Positions 7,548 to 17,159 are shown, counted from the stretch's first letter. The stretch is 64,000 nt of DNA from Merdimonas sp963929015 (GCF_963929015.1 NZ_CAWVHE010000001.1:62001-126000), one strand, 5' to 3'. The notes: a model not told the origin generated them from the letters alone. Numbers and translations: made by a program.

Positions 7548-8360
7548 TTATCTGCCTTCCGGCAGCCTGGTTCTTAAGAACCGTCGTTTGTATTTTAATT
7601 CTGCATAATCTGTGATCTTCTTCAGGTAAATCGTGTTGGAGATGCCTCCGGCAACGCCAGCCACCGGGATCCCCTGCAAAAATTTCATGTACAGGAGCGC
7701 TTCCGACAATGCATCTGCGGTCCGGCGCCTTTGTTCCTGCTGCTTTCCGGCTGCTTCTTTCTCGCCCATATGCCCGCCCCTCGCCTGGCTGTCTATCCAC
7801 CCGTTCAAAAGTGTATTTCCCTGCTCCAGCTCCGCTCCTTTCCGCAGCGCGGTCTCAATGATCTTCAGGATAAACCACTGTTCTTCTTCGCTCTCATATG
7901 TAAAGCCGTATGTCAGGGCAATCTCGTACACACTTTTTAAAATAACGGCTGTAAAAAGCGGGATATCCGGAATGCCAATGCCCAGCAGGCCAAGTCCCAC
8001 TCCCTCCACGCCGGAAATAGCCAGATTCTTCGCCCTGGCGGCCTGTGACTGCCTGCCGAACGCCTTCACAGTCTTACGGTTTGCCTTTAACCCGGCTGCA
8101 TATTCACGGACCTGATAATCCATTTTCTGCTGCTCTTTGTTATAGGTCTTTTCAATGATCCCGGTTCCCTTTTCAAACACCAGATCAAAAGCCTTGACAA
8201 AAGCCGCATTTAAAGTATCTTCCAGCTTTTCCGGAATCTTTTCTTCCAATTTCTGCCGAAGGGCCGAAGGTTTTTTCTCTTCCCGCTGGCGCTCCAGATA
8301 ACGGAGTTCTTTTTTCTCCAGTATCGTCCATTCTTTTTCCCACCGATTCTGACGCAACAT
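7548..8360 (-). CDS. EcsC family protein
   Basis: This 270-residue protein belongs to the EcsC family (named after the third gene of the B. subtilis ecs operon). It shows the family core GLGLLGIGIPDIPLFTAVILKSVYEIALTYGF at about 125-155 and the C-terminal GIPVAGVAGGISNTIYLKKITDYAELKYKRRFL. The N-terminal 60 residues are strongly charged and probably helical. Biochemical function is unknown. It starts 15 bases after the tandem Nudix gene with GGAGGC 8 bases upstream, so the two are probably co-transcribed. Confidence 0.82.
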   Translation of the reverse strand: MLRQNRWEKEWTILEKKELRYLERQREEKKPSALRQKLEEKIPEKLEDTLNAAFVKAFDLVFEKGTGIIEKTYNKEQQKMDYQVREYAAGLKANRKTVKAFGRQSQAARAKNLAISGVEGVGLGLLGIGIPDIPLFTAVILKSVYEIALTYGFTYESEEEQWFILKIIETALRKGAELEQGNTLLNGWIDSQARGGHMGEKEAAGKQQEQRRRTADALSEALLYMKFLQGIPVAGVAGGISNTIYLKKITDYAELKYKRRFLRTRLPEGR

Positions 8361-8375
8361 AAGGACCGCCTCCTG

Positions 8376-9431
8376 CTATTCTTCCTTTTTTCGTCCGTTC
8401 TCCTGCCCGCTGCTCTGCTTCTCCAGGGCTTCCCCTACCATCCGGAACTCGTCCAGATAAATGCAGTTGGCAAGGGTTCCTGCCTCCACCTGCTGCCGGC
8501 ACTCCTCATAATCCATCCACAGGACAGACTCCACCTCTTCTTCCTGCAGCGTCAGGTCTGCGACGTCTACCGGCCCGGTGTAAAGATATACATAACTTAA
8601 TTCATTGTCCCGGAACATCCGCCCGTAAAATTCCGCCTCAAAGGCACCACGGTGAACGCCGATAAATGTCAGCTCCTCCGGGCGCACCCGAAGTCCCAGT
8701 TCTTCTTCCATCTCCCGCACCGCCGCAGTCAACGGCTCATCTCCAGCTTCTATATGTCCTGCCGATGAGATGTCATAACAGCCGGGGTTGGAATCCTTGC
8801 AGGCGCTTCTTTTCTGCAGCAGCACATCGTACCCGCCTGCTTCATTCAGGCGGACGATCCACATATGCACTGTTCCGTGAAGGCTTCCCTCCCGGTGCGC
8901 CACGCCCCGTTCTCTTACGATCCCGCTTTTGCTGCCATCCGGGTTCAGGATATCAAAAAGTTCCATAGGCTGTCCGTCAAGCGCCGCCGACACCAGACGG
9001 TCGTGTCCGTCATAGACCAGCTTCAAAGAGAAGAAATCCTCCCGTTCGTCCAGCAGACGGAAAAAGATCTTGTCCCCTTCCCAGATGTTCAGCTTCCAGA
9101 CCTCGTCAATATCCACCCATTCCAGTTCTCCTTCATCACAGGGAATGGGCGTTCCTTCAAAGCCGTCCGCCGTAAAGAGCGACATATATTCCGTCACGCC
9201 GTTTCCGGAAACAAAGGTGACGATTCCCCGGTACCGGTAAGAGGTCAGCGTATAACCGGTCTCCTCCTTCACTTCCCGCAGGACACATTCCTCCGGGCTT
9301 TCGTCCGCCTCAAAGTGTCCGCCGACGCCGATCCATTTATCTTTATTGACGTCCTGCTTCTTCACCGTCCGGTGAAGCATCAGATATTTTCCATCCTTTT
9401 CGATATAACACAGCGTGCTTAGTCCTGTCAT
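8376..9431 (-). CDS. Tandem Nudix hydrolase
   Basis: This 351-residue protein carries two complete Nudix boxes. The first, in a MutT/8-oxo-dGTPase-like domain (about 1-150), reads GGHFEADESPEECVLREVKEETGY. The second domain (about 170-330) has GHIEAGDEPLTAAVREMEEELGL and resembles the isopentenyl-diphosphate isomerase-like YfcD group. Both have the REXXEE metal-binding core, so both should be active on nucleoside-diphosphate-linked substrates. Actual substrates are unknown. The fusion suggests two sanitising activities in one chain. Confidence 0.85.
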   Translation of the reverse strand: MTGLSTLCYIEKDGKYLMLHRTVKKQDVNKDKWIGVGGHFEADESPEECVLREVKEETGYTLTSYRYRGIVTFVSGNGVTEYMSLFTADGFEGTPIPCDEGELEWVDIDEVWKLNIWEGDKIFFRLLDEREDFFSLKLVYDGHDRLVSAALDGQPMELFDILNPDGSKSGIVRERGVAHREGSLHGTVHMWIVRLNEAGGYDVLLQKRSACKDSNPGCYDISSAGHIEAGDEPLTAAVREMEEELGLRVRPEELTFIGVHRGAFEAEFYGRMFRDNELSYVYLYTGPVDVADLTLQEEEVESVLWMDYEECRQQVEAGTLANCIYLDEFRMVGEALEKQSSGQENGRKKEE

Positions 9432-9572
9432 TTTGCCTCGCCTTCCTCTCCTGTCTCCATTACCATACTACTTCATTTCCCGGTGTGGCACAACTTAAAA
9501 ATCTATTAAAAATTCCGGTTCCCGTCCTCTCCTTTTCTGTGTTATACTTGGAAAAATGTCAGGAGGATGTCT

Positions 9573-10463
9573 ATGGACCGCACGATCATTTACCCTATCA
9601 CAACCCGGCAGGACGGACTGCGGGTGGAGCAGTTTCTCCGCCGGATGGGCTACTCTGCCCAGAATCTTGCTTCTATCAAACGGATGCCCGAAAGCATCCT
9701 GGTAAACGGCGTTCCCTGTTATATGAAGCATCCGCTGGCAGCCGGCGACCAGCTTCAGGTTCATATCAGCGAACAGAAATGTTCCGAAAAAATCCCGCCC
9801 GTCTACGCTCCTCTTTCCATCGTCTATGAGGACGAAGACCTGATTGTCGTAAATAAACCGGCAGGCATGCCGATCCATCCATCTTTGAACCATTACACCG
9901 GTTCTCTTGCCAATGCGCTGACTTGGTATTATCAGGAGCAGGGCAAGCCTTTTATCTTCCGGTGCTGCAACCGGCTGGACCGGGACACTTCCGGCCTCAC
10001 TGTGGTCGCCAAGCATCTGGTCAGCGGCAGCATCTTATCAGCCATGACAAAGAAAAAGGAAGTCCGCCGGGAGTATCTTGCCATTGTCCGCGGGAAGATC
10101 AGCCCGGAATCCGGCACGATCTGCGCTCCTCTCGGCCGAAAAGAGGGCTCGATCATTGAGCGGTTTGTGGATCTTGAAAAAGGAGAGCCGGCCATAACCC
10201 ACTACCGGCTTCTGGACGAAAAAAACGGGCACAGCCTGGTTTCCGTACGCCTGGAAACCGGCCGCACCCATCAGATACGGATCCATATGAAATATCTTGG
10301 TTATCCTTTGATCGGAGATTATCTTTATAATCCTGATATGGAATGGATCACCCGGCAGGCGCTTCACTCCTACCGCTTAAGTTTTTCCCATCCGATCACT
10401 GGACAATGGATGGAGTTTACCGCTCCCCTGCCGGAAGATATGCAGAAAGTTCTTGAGGGATAA
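9573..10463 (+). CDS. RluA family RNA pseudouridine synthase
   Basis: This 296-residue protein has an S4 RNA-binding domain (about 12-75) and an RluA-type catalytic domain. The catalytic Asp is in NRLDRDTSGLTVVAKH, and GRTHQIRIHMKYLGYPLIGD is the other family signature. It would modify uridine in 23S rRNA or tRNA; the site cannot be read from sequence. AGGAGG abuts an ATG at 9567, so the ATG at 9573 (6-base spacing) is the likely start. Its stop is six bases from that of the convergent subtilisin-like gene. Confidence 0.9.
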   Translation: MDRTIIYPITTRQDGLRVEQFLRRMGYSAQNLASIKRMPESILVNGVPCYMKHPLAAGDQLQVHISEQKCSEKIPPVYAPLSIVYEDEDLIVVNKPAGMPIHPSLNHYTGSLANALTWYYQEQGKPFIFRCCNRLDRDTSGLTVVAKHLVSGSILSAMTKKKEVRREYLAIVRGKISPESGTICAPLGRKEGSIIERFVDLEKGEPAITHYRLLDEKNGHSLVSVRLETGRTHQIRIHMKYLGYPLIGDYLYNPDMEWITRQALHSYRLSFSHPITGQWMEFTAPLPEDMQKVLEG

Positions 10464-10469
10464 TTTTCC

Positions 10470-12197
10470 TTATATTGGCAGGCTATTTCGCAGGCACAAA
10501 GCCCCATATCCCACCTGCGGATTGGGATAGCTGTCAAATCCCGGCAGTCTGGCCGCCCCTTTGCGGAGATATGCCTTCACCTTCTCCCCGTACAGATACG
10601 GATCATTTCCTTTTACAATCCCCCATTCCATTAAAAGCGCCGCGCCCCCTGTGACAAAGGGCGTGGCAAAGGATGTACCGGTAAACTGTCCGTAACCGCC
10701 GCCCGCCTTGGCAGAGACCACATCTACCCCAGGCGCTACAAGATCCGGTTTCACCTGTGGATTCCCTCTGGGATATCCTCTTCCCGAAAAATCCGCATAT
10801 GCAAAGGTCCGGGCATTATATGCCCCTACGCTGACAGCCCGAAATGACGTAGAAGGGATGGTAAGCGTGGTGCGGCTTACCGGAGACAGAAATCCCGTCT
10901 CCCGGTTCAGGATCTCTTCGCCGGGCAGCCAGAGCTCGTAGGCTCCTGAAAGGATACGGCCGGGCGTCAGGACGATCTGCCAGACGCCGTCATCCACCCA
11001 GCTGCTTTTGGGAAGCAGTTCCATGTATATTTCCTGAGCTGTGCTGTACGGACTTGGTTCTCCATAGTATAAAAGCACTTCTGTATCTTCCACTGTAAAC
11101 CGCTGAGGCCCCAGGATCGCCTGTACCGGCCCGACTCTTACGCCGCTTGGACTGACCAGCGCAATCTCCGTCTCATCTGTATATTCTTTCCAGATCTGGA
11201 TGCCGAACCCGGCCTGCCGTTCCTGCACGGCCAGGCGGATCACGGTATTCTCGCCTTCTTTTAAGACTCCTGCGGTATGCCCTGCGCCTGCAGCTTCATT
11301 GCCTGTGCCGATGCAGATCACGCTTTTCCAGATATTTGCCAGATCATCGATAAACCGCTCCAGAAGAGAGGTGCCGTCATGGGATCCATAGGTATTTCCA
11401 AAGCTGATATTCACGGCGATGGGGTTCTGGTATTCCTGTGCCTTGCGGATCACATAATCCAGTCCCCGCATCAGTTCTGTGGTCCGGGGAAATCCGCCTG
11501 CCCTCGCTCTTGCCAGCTTGACGATCACCAGCGGACTCTCCGGCGCCACGCCCGCATATCGGCCGCCGCTCCCACGGCCGTTTCCAGCAGCAATCCCGGC
11601 GACCGCTGTTCCATGGCCAGAAGTATCCTCACTGGAGACGAGTTGTCTTCTCGCGTCCGGGTCTTCCTCCTCCAGGGCCCTGTTGATCTCCTCTTCTGTA
11701 TATTCCCGGTCTTCCTCCTGATCCCAGAGAGCCCGGATCCTGGTCTTGCCTTCTGCAGTAAGGAAGTCCGGGTTGGTATAATCCAGTCCGGAATCCAGGA
11801 TTCCGATCAGCACGCCCTGTCCGGATAAAGCAAAACGGGCTCCCTGTACCGCATCGATACAGGAAACCCGTCTTCCGTTTTCCACTTCAAAAAACAGCCT
11901 CTTTGGTTTTTCAATGTATTCTACTTCCGGCAGGGAAGCGATTTCCCGGATCCGGTCCTCCCGGACAAGCAGAACCGCATACTCATTTTGCAGTTCATAG
12001 ACCTCTTCGGCCAGCTCCCAAACCTTCCCAAGATCCCCCGAATACTTGATGATCAGCTCCCAGGTCTTCGTTTCCGGATCAAATCCTACTTCCAGTTCCG
12101 GCGATTTTGCCCGCTCCTCACCGGTGGCCTCCAGCGCCAGATTCAAAAGATTTTCTATCTTCTGACTTCCGTAAATATCGCGAACGTCTACAGCCAT
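10470..12197 (-). CDS. Subtilisin-like S8 peptidase (Csp-like), copy 1
   Basis: This 575-residue S8-family serine protease has no signal peptide. The triad is intact: Asp in LIGILDSGLDYTNPDF (near 140), His in SGHGTAVAGIAAG (near 200) and Ser in GTSFATPFVTGGAALLMEW (near 510), with oxyanion Asn in GTGNEAAGAGH. A beta-rich insertion between His and Ser is typical of the clostridial CspA/B/C-type proteases that act in spore germination. That role is inferred. The start at 12197 is chosen because AAGGAGT precedes it; a longer frame would run into the cupin gene. A paralogue lies at 51869-53581. Confidence 0.88.
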   Translation of the reverse strand: MAVDVRDIYGSQKIENLLNLALEATGEERAKSPELEVGFDPETKTWELIIKYSGDLGKVWELAEEVYELQNEYAVLLVREDRIREIASLPEVEYIEKPKRLFFEVENGRRVSCIDAVQGARFALSGQGVLIGILDSGLDYTNPDFLTAEGKTRIRALWDQEEDREYTEEEINRALEEEDPDARRQLVSSEDTSGHGTAVAGIAAGNGRGSGGRYAGVAPESPLVIVKLARARAGGFPRTTELMRGLDYVIRKAQEYQNPIAVNISFGNTYGSHDGTSLLERFIDDLANIWKSVICIGTGNEAAGAGHTAGVLKEGENTVIRLAVQERQAGFGIQIWKEYTDETEIALVSPSGVRVGPVQAILGPQRFTVEDTEVLLYYGEPSPYSTAQEIYMELLPKSSWVDDGVWQIVLTPGRILSGAYELWLPGEEILNRETGFLSPVSRTTLTIPSTSFRAVSVGAYNARTFAYADFSGRGYPRGNPQVKPDLVAPGVDVVSAKAGGGYGQFTGTSFATPFVTGGAALLMEWGIVKGNDPYLYGEKVKAYLRKGAARLPGFDSYPNPQVGYGALCLRNSLPI

Positions 12198-12288
12198 GCA
12201 ACGACTCCTTCCAGATCCTATCTGATGTATCGTATGTGGCATGGCTTCTGGAATATACCTGCCTTGTTCGTTTACATACCGGCTTATC

Positions 12289-12726
12289 TTACTCCAGTCC
12301 GTTATAGGCCTCATCGTCCACCGGTTCGCACCACTCGTTCCCGGTCTCTTCACCTGGCACTTCTACTGCAATGTGGGAAAACCAGCTGTCCTTTTTGGCT
12401 CCGTGCCAGTGCTTCACCTCCGCCGGAATGGTGATGACCATTCCGGGAGTCAGACTGACGGCAGGTTTCCCCTCCTCCTGATACCAGCCCTCGCCGGCGG
12501 TGCAGATGAGAAGCTGCCCGCCGCCGCTTTTAGCGTGATGGATATGCCAGTTGTTGCGGCACCCCGGCTCAAAGGTGACATTTGCCAGAAATACCGGGCA
12601 TTTTCCCGCCTCTGTCAGGGGATTCAGATAGGAATTTCCCACAAAATACTGAGCATAGGCCGTGTTGGCGCTGCCAAGACCAAATACATTTTCTTTGTTA
12701 AATTCATTTTTATCGTTGATACGCAT
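12289..12726 (-). CDS. Cupin-domain protein
   Basis: This 145-residue single-domain cupin has the first metal motif NNWHIHHAKSGGGQLLICTAGEG and the second PAEVKHWHGAKKDSWFSHIAVE. Such small cupins commonly sit next to carboxymuconolactone decarboxylase-like proteins and aldo/keto reductases in LysR-controlled redox clusters; function is unknown. AAGGAGAG is well placed. It follows the CMD gene by 42 bases and is the last gene of the large redox cluster. Confidence 0.85.
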   Translation of the reverse strand: MRINDKNEFNKENVFGLGSANTAYAQYFVGNSYLNPLTEAGKCPVFLANVTFEPGCRNNWHIHHAKSGGGQLLICTAGEGWYQEEGKPAVSLTPGMVITIPAEVKHWHGAKKDSWFSHIAVEVPGEETGNEWCEPVDDEAYNGLE

Positions 12727-12768
12727 AGTTTTCTCTCCTTTTCGGCGTTTTCCAAATTCAGATCCTAC

Positions 12769-13533
12769 TTAATCTTCCAACAATTCCCTGCACCCATTCA
12801 GCGCATTGAACAGACGGGGAAGCCCCATATAGCCGCTGGCATGGACCAGAGCGCAGACCACTTCCTCCCGGCTATTACCAGCCTTCAGCGCTCCTTCCAC
12901 ATGGCTTTTCAACTGCACTTCTACGCCGCCCAGAGCCGCCAGCAACACTACCGTGAGCAGCTCGCGGGTCTTGCCGTCGAGGCCGGCACGGGTCTGAAAG
13001 TCCCCGAAGCTCAGCTCAGTCAAGAAGCGGGGCACTGCCTGGTCAAACTCGCCGGGCAGCCAGGTATAACGGTCCGCGATCTCTGTTCCATAGAGAGGCT
13101 CCTGGATCTTTAATCCTTTCTGATAGCGCTCCTCATAGTTTTCGCCGGTCAAAGTCTTCTGGGACGGCAGGGGCAGTTCGATGCCGTTCTCCGCAAACAC
13201 TTCGTTCATGGCGCTGATGGCATTGAGCGTCTTGGGAAAACCGATAAAGGGCGCACACTGGTAAACTGCCTCCCGGATCTCCACCGGTGTGCAGCCGGCG
13301 TTGAGGCTGGCCTGCACATGGGCTTTGATCTGGGGCAGGGCACTAATCGTGGTCAGCACAGTGACCGTGATCAACTCTCTCATGCGGTTGTCCAGACTGC
13401 CTGTATAGCAGACATCTCCAAAAATGTAACCCTGCAGGATCTGCATGAATTCGCCGTCCGTTCCTTCATCTCCGGCAGCATGACTGTGAAACAGCTCCTG
13501 CATTTTCTGTTCTGTTCTTTCTTTTCGATTCAT
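12769..13533 (-). CDS. Carboxymuconolactone decarboxylase family protein
   Basis: This 254-residue protein has two CMD/AhpD-like helical repeats (about 30-115 and 165-250), each with the pattern RELITVTVLTTISALPQIKAH or RELLTVVLLAALGGVEVQLKSH. The AhpD CxxC redox pair is absent: only single Cys residues occur (AGCTPVEIREAVYQCAP). Peroxidase-type disulfide chemistry is therefore not evident, and decarboxylase or isomerase activity is only the family label. AGGAGG lies 10 bases upstream. It belongs to the same-strand redox cluster. Confidence 0.85.
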   Translation of the reverse strand: MNRKERTEQKMQELFHSHAAGDEGTDGEFMQILQGYIFGDVCYTGSLDNRMRELITVTVLTTISALPQIKAHVQASLNAGCTPVEIREAVYQCAPFIGFPKTLNAISAMNEVFAENGIELPLPSQKTLTGENYEERYQKGLKIQEPLYGTEIADRYTWLPGEFDQAVPRFLTELSFGDFQTRAGLDGKTRELLTVVLLAALGGVEVQLKSHVEGALKAGNSREEVVCALVHASGYMGLPRLFNALNGCRELLED

Positions 13534-13584
13534 GAGTGATTCCCTCCTATTGCTCTATGATTTCTATTGTGATCGTTCCAGCCA

Positions 13585-14253
13585 TTACCTCAGTCCATCC
13601 ACCCAGGACCTAATCTCCTCTTCTGAAGAAGCTGCATCTTCCTCATAACAATCAAAGATATCATCGGAGATGACAGCTTCCGGCGAAGCTTCCGTGATCT
13701 GTTCCACGCTGTCTGCCAGTCCCCCGGTGCCATGGGAACAGAAAAGATACACATTCTTATCGGAAAGGTCGTTTCCCTCCAGGAAGGTCAGAAGCGCCAT
13801 GGGTACTCCATACCACCAGTTGGGATAACCCAGGAACACGGTGTCATACTGCCCCATATTTTCTACATTTTCCTGAAGCTGCGGCCGGGCGTCATCGCCA
13901 CGCTCCTCATTCGCCTGCTCCAGGCAGGCGTCCCAGTCGCTGGGATAAGGATCCGTGACCCGGATGGAAAACAGGTCGCCGCCTGTCTCCTCCTGTACCC
14001 AGCCTGCCAGTTGCTGCACATCCCCGGGCGGGATCACGCTGGGCGAAGTAACTGCATCCACGCCATCTTCCAGGATCGCATTATCCGCCCAGGAAAAATA
14101 AGCCACCAGAACCTTCCTGGCTCCCACCTCTACATTTCTTTCCGTTGTTTCAGTCTCTGTCGATGCCTCGGTTCCGTCCCCACTACTCTGTCCGCACGCC
14201 GCCAATGAAAAAACCAATGTTATGGCCAACAAAAGGGAAAGAATTTTCTTCAT
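13585..14253 (-). CDS. Flavodoxin-like lipoprotein with degenerate FMN loop
   Basis: This 222-residue protein has a lipoprotein signal: MKKILSLLLAITLVFSLAAC, with Cys19 of the mature lipobox after LAA. The Ser/Thr/Glu linker that follows leads into a Flavodoxin_4-type domain with VFLGYPNWWYGVPMALLTFLEG. The phosphate-binding loop, SWSGNT in the paralogue, reads SWADNAILEDGVDA here with an insertion, so FMN binding may be altered. The start at 14253 has AGGAGG 8 bases upstream; a GTG at 14262 overlaps that site. It would be anchored outside the membrane, which is unusual for a flavodoxin. Confidence 0.82.
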   Translation of the reverse strand: MKKILSLLLAITLVFSLAACGQSSGDGTEASTETETTERNVEVGARKVLVAYFSWADNAILEDGVDAVTSPSVIPPGDVQQLAGWVQEETGGDLFSIRVTDPYPSDWDACLEQANEERGDDARPQLQENVENMGQYDTVFLGYPNWWYGVPMALLTFLEGNDLSDKNVYLFCSHGTGGLADSVEQITEASPEAVISDDIFDCYEEDAASSEEEIRSWVDGLR

Positions 14254-14275
14254 TTCTGCCACCTCCTCTTTTTTC

Positions 14276-15139
14276 TTACAGACTGGTCAGCACCGGATTA
14301 TTGAGATAATCATATACTCGCTTTACTTCGCTGACCTTCCTTGTATCCAGCATAGAGGGACAATTCTTATCCAGCGATCCGATTCGTTCCATATCTGCAT
14401 CTTCTAATTTAAAATTCCAGATATCAAGATTTTCTCTCATTCGCTCCCGGTGAACAGATTTCGGGATCACGATCACTCCCTGCTGGACATTCCAGCGCAA
14501 AATAACCTGCGCTACGGTTTTTTTATATTTTTCTGCGATTTCTTTTAAGATCGGTTCATCAAACATCCCTTTCAGTCCTTCTGCAAAGGGAGCCCATGCC
14601 TGGGGCTGTACGTTCAGTTCGTCCATGATCTCAAGGTCTTCTTTTCGCTGATAATGGGGATGCCGTTCTATCTGATTGATCTGCGGCGAGATTTCCGAGT
14701 TATAATACAGATCCAGCAACCGATCCGGCAGAAAATTACACACACCGATGGCTCGGACTTTCCCTTCTCTGTATAATTCCTCCAGCGCTCTCCAGGAGCC
14801 ATAGTAATCTCCAAAGGGCATGTGGATCAGATAGAGATCCAGATATTGCAGTCCCAAATTATCCAACGATTCCTGAAAAGCCTGCTTGGTTTTCTCATAT
14901 CCCATCTGCTGGATATAAGCCTTGGTGGTAATAAACAGTTTCTCCCGGGGCACATCGCAGCTTTTGACAGCCCGCCCCACAGCCTTCTCGTTTTGATAAG
15001 AACTTGCAGTGTCAATCAGCCGGTAACCCAGATCAATAGCATCCTTCACCACCTGTTCGCAGCTGTCTTCCGGGATCTGAAAGACTCCAAATCCCTCCAT
15101 CGGCATTTCTACGCCATTGTTCAGTCTCACTGTTTTCAT
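14276..15139 (-). CDS. Aldo/keto reductase (AKR5-like)
   Basis: This 287-residue NADPH-dependent aldo/keto reductase has the full tetrad: Asp and Tyr in IDTASSYQNE, Lys in LFITTKAY and His in LYLIHMPFGDYYG. The cofactor-binding VIPKSVHRERMRENLDIW segment near the C-terminus is conserved. It resembles 2,5-diketogluconate reductase/glyoxal reductase-type enzymes, but the substrate is unknown. AAGGAGA is present. It lies 13 bases downstream of the next reductase in the same transcript. Confidence 0.9.
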   Translation of the reverse strand: MKTVRLNNGVEMPMEGFGVFQIPEDSCEQVVKDAIDLGYRLIDTASSYQNEKAVGRAVKSCDVPREKLFITTKAYIQQMGYEKTKQAFQESLDNLGLQYLDLYLIHMPFGDYYGSWRALEELYREGKVRAIGVCNFLPDRLLDLYYNSEISPQINQIERHPHYQRKEDLEIMDELNVQPQAWAPFAEGLKGMFDEPILKEIAEKYKKTVAQVILRWNVQQGVIVIPKSVHRERMRENLDIWNFKLEDADMERIGSLDKNCPSMLDTRKVSEVKRVYDYLNNPVLTSL

Positions 15140-15152
15140 GATTGATTTCTCC

Positions 15153-16094
15153 TTACTTCATTTCCTTTTCCCAGTAACGGATCACATTCACCTGTGCTTC
15201 ATCGCCCAGTTTCTCTATCATGGCAATCTCTTCCTCAGACAGTTGGATCGCCGCTGCTTTCGCAGCATCTTCCACCTGATAAACCTTGGTCACGCCGATG
15301 ATCGGCAGCGTTCCTTTTGCAATGGCCCACGCAACAGGGATCTGTGCGGTTGCCACATGATGGCGGTCAGCAATCTCTTCCAGCCCTTTATTCAGCTTCT
15401 CCAGCTCCGGCAGCATAGGATTATATGTCTTGCCTCTGTCAGAATCCTCCGGGAAGGGGTGCTCTGTGTCATATTTCCCGGTCAGGGCTCCCTGCTCCAG
15501 TACCATATAAGAGAAGAAAATGATATCATTTTCTTTACAGTAATCCAGGATGCCGGATGTTTCGGAAGACCGGTTCAGCAGGCTGTAATGGTTCTGGATC
15601 GCAGAGATCTTCAATCCCTCCTTTGCCAGAATATCAGCCGCTTCTTTGATCTCTGCCAGGCTGTGATTGGAAAGCCCGATCTTTCCGATCTTGCCGCTTT
15701 TTGCAAGAGGGATCAGTTCTGTCACCCATTTTGGCGCATCCATCGGATTGTGGATCCAGTAGAAATCCATGTAGTCTGTGCCCAGAAGTTCCGCGCTCTT
15801 CTCATACAGAGCTGTCACTGCGTTCCCTGCCGCAGGATCCGCACACTGAGGTGTAAATTTATCTGAGATCAGATAGCTGTCTCTCGGAACCGTTCGAAGG
15901 AAATCTCCCAGTACCTTTTCTGAGGTACCCATGCCATATGCATAGGCCGTATCCCAGAGATTTAACCCTTCTTTCATTGCAGTGTCAAATACCGGTTTCA
16001 GTGCTTCCGGGGTAAGAGTTCCTCCAAATGTTCCGTCATTTCCCCATGCCCATGCTCCCAGAGCGATCCTGGGCATTGCTTTCATTTCTGCCAT
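15153..16094 (-). CDS. Aldo/keto reductase (second of three)
   Basis: This 313-residue protein belongs to the aldo/keto reductase superfamily. The tetrad is seen as Asp/Tyr in WDTAYAYGMGTSE, Lys in YLISDKFTPQ and His in DFYWIHNPMDAP. GVTKVYQVEDAAKAA is the C-terminal cofactor region. It is closest to the potassium-channel-beta/YajO-like group. The start at 16094 (MAEMKAMPRI) is set by GGAGG 8 bases upstream. It is 27 bases from the third reductase gene. Confidence 0.88.
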   Translation of the reverse strand: MAEMKAMPRIALGAWAWGNDGTFGGTLTPEALKPVFDTAMKEGLNLWDTAYAYGMGTSEKVLGDFLRTVPRDSYLISDKFTPQCADPAAGNAVTALYEKSAELLGTDYMDFYWIHNPMDAPKWVTELIPLAKSGKIGKIGLSNHSLAEIKEAADILAKEGLKISAIQNHYSLLNRSSETSGILDYCKENDIIFFSYMVLEQGALTGKYDTEHPFPEDSDRGKTYNPMLPELEKLNKGLEEIADRHHVATAQIPVAWAIAKGTLPIIGVTKVYQVEDAAKAAAIQLSEEEIAMIEKLGDEAQVNVIRYWEKEMK

Positions 16095-16121
16095 ATTCGT
16101 ATCCTCCAAAATCAATCTTTT

Positions 16122-17159
16122 TTACAGTTTCTGATTTCCCGTAGACCAGACATGCTTTTCCTTTGCCTGCTCTGCTGTATTCTGCGCCATAACGCCTACC
16201 AGCGCGTGGGGCACATACGGTTCTTCCAGATAGTCCATCTCTTCCTTTGTCAGGCACAGATCCGCCGCCTTTGTCATTCCCTCCACATGGGAAAGCTTCG
16301 TGGCGCCCACAATGGGAGCGGTCACCTTTGTAAGCAGCCATGCAAGGGAGATCTCTGTCATGGATACGCCGCGCTTCTTGGCCAGTTCCGCCACCCGCGC
16401 GATGATCACGCCGTCTTCATCGGCTGTGCCGTTGTATTTCAGCTTTGCATAGTCGTCCTCCCGGAGCCTTTTTGATGTTTCTCCCGGTTTCTTGGAGAGC
16501 CTCCCGCCTGCCAGGGCGCTGTACGGCGTCATGGCGATATTGTCTTCCCGGCAGAGCTTTTCCATCTCCCGCTCTTCTTCACGGAAGATCAGATTGTAAT
16601 GCCCCTGTATGGATATGAATTTCGCAAATCCTTCCCGCTCTGCCAGTGCATTGGCTTTTGCCAGCTGATATGCAAAGCAGTTGGAAATGCCGATATATCT
16701 TGCCTTTCCTTCTTTTACCACATTGTTTAGGCCTTCCATGATGTCATACAGCGGCGTTGCGTAATCCCACATATGATAAATATACAGATCCACATGGTCC
16801 ATCCCGAGATTTTCCAGGCTCTTGTTGATCATCCGTTCAATATGCTCCTGAGCCAGGACGCCCTGTTCGATCTCTTCCGGCGTGCGGGGGAGAAATTTGG
16901 TAGCAACTACCACTTCATCCCGCTTTGCGTAATCCCGCAGCGCCCTTCCCAGATACTGCTCGCTTGTGCCGCTCTGGTATCCAATGGCAGTGTCGTAAAA
17001 ATTGATCCCGGATTCCAGGCCTTTACGGATGATCTCCCGGGTATGCTCCTCATCAATGGTCCACGTATGCTGCCCGTTCTTTGCATCCCCGAAACCCATA
17101 CATCCCATGCAGATGCGGGATACATTTAATTCGGAATTTCCTAATCTTGCATATCTCAT
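16122..17159 (-). CDS. Aldo/keto reductase (third of three)
   Basis: This 345-residue aldo/keto reductase of the YajO/AKR11-13-like group has Asp/Tyr in FYDTAIGYQSGTSE, Lys in VVVATKFLPR, His in VDLYIYHMWDY and the C-terminal GATKLSHVEGMTKAADL. The start at 17159 is read from TAATG: the ATG overlaps the flavodoxin stop by one base and has GGGGAGG upstream, so the two genes are translationally coupled. The coupling argues that this reductase and the surface flavodoxin serve one pathway. Confidence 0.88.
   Translation of the reverse strand: MRYARLGNSELNVSRICMGCMGFGDAKNGQHTWTIDEEHTREIIRKGLESGINFYDTAIGYQSGTSEQYLGRALRDYAKRDEVVVATKFLPRTPEEIEQGVLAQEHIERMINKSLENLGMDHVDLYIYHMWDYATPLYDIMEGLNNVVKEGKARYIGISNCFAYQLAKANALAEREGFAKFISIQGHYNLIFREEEREMEKLCREDNIAMTPYSALAGGRLSKKPGETSKRLREDDYAKLKYNGTADEDGVIIARVAELAKKRGVSMTEISLAWLLTKVTAPIVGATKLSHVEGMTKAADLCLTKEEMDYLEEPYVPHALVGVMAQNTAEQAKEKHVWSTGNQKL

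Noticed and set aside
12198..12353. Longer N-terminus for the first S8 protease
   Set aside because: It would overlap the cupin gene and has no ribosome site; ATG at 12197 has AAGGAGT at the right distance.
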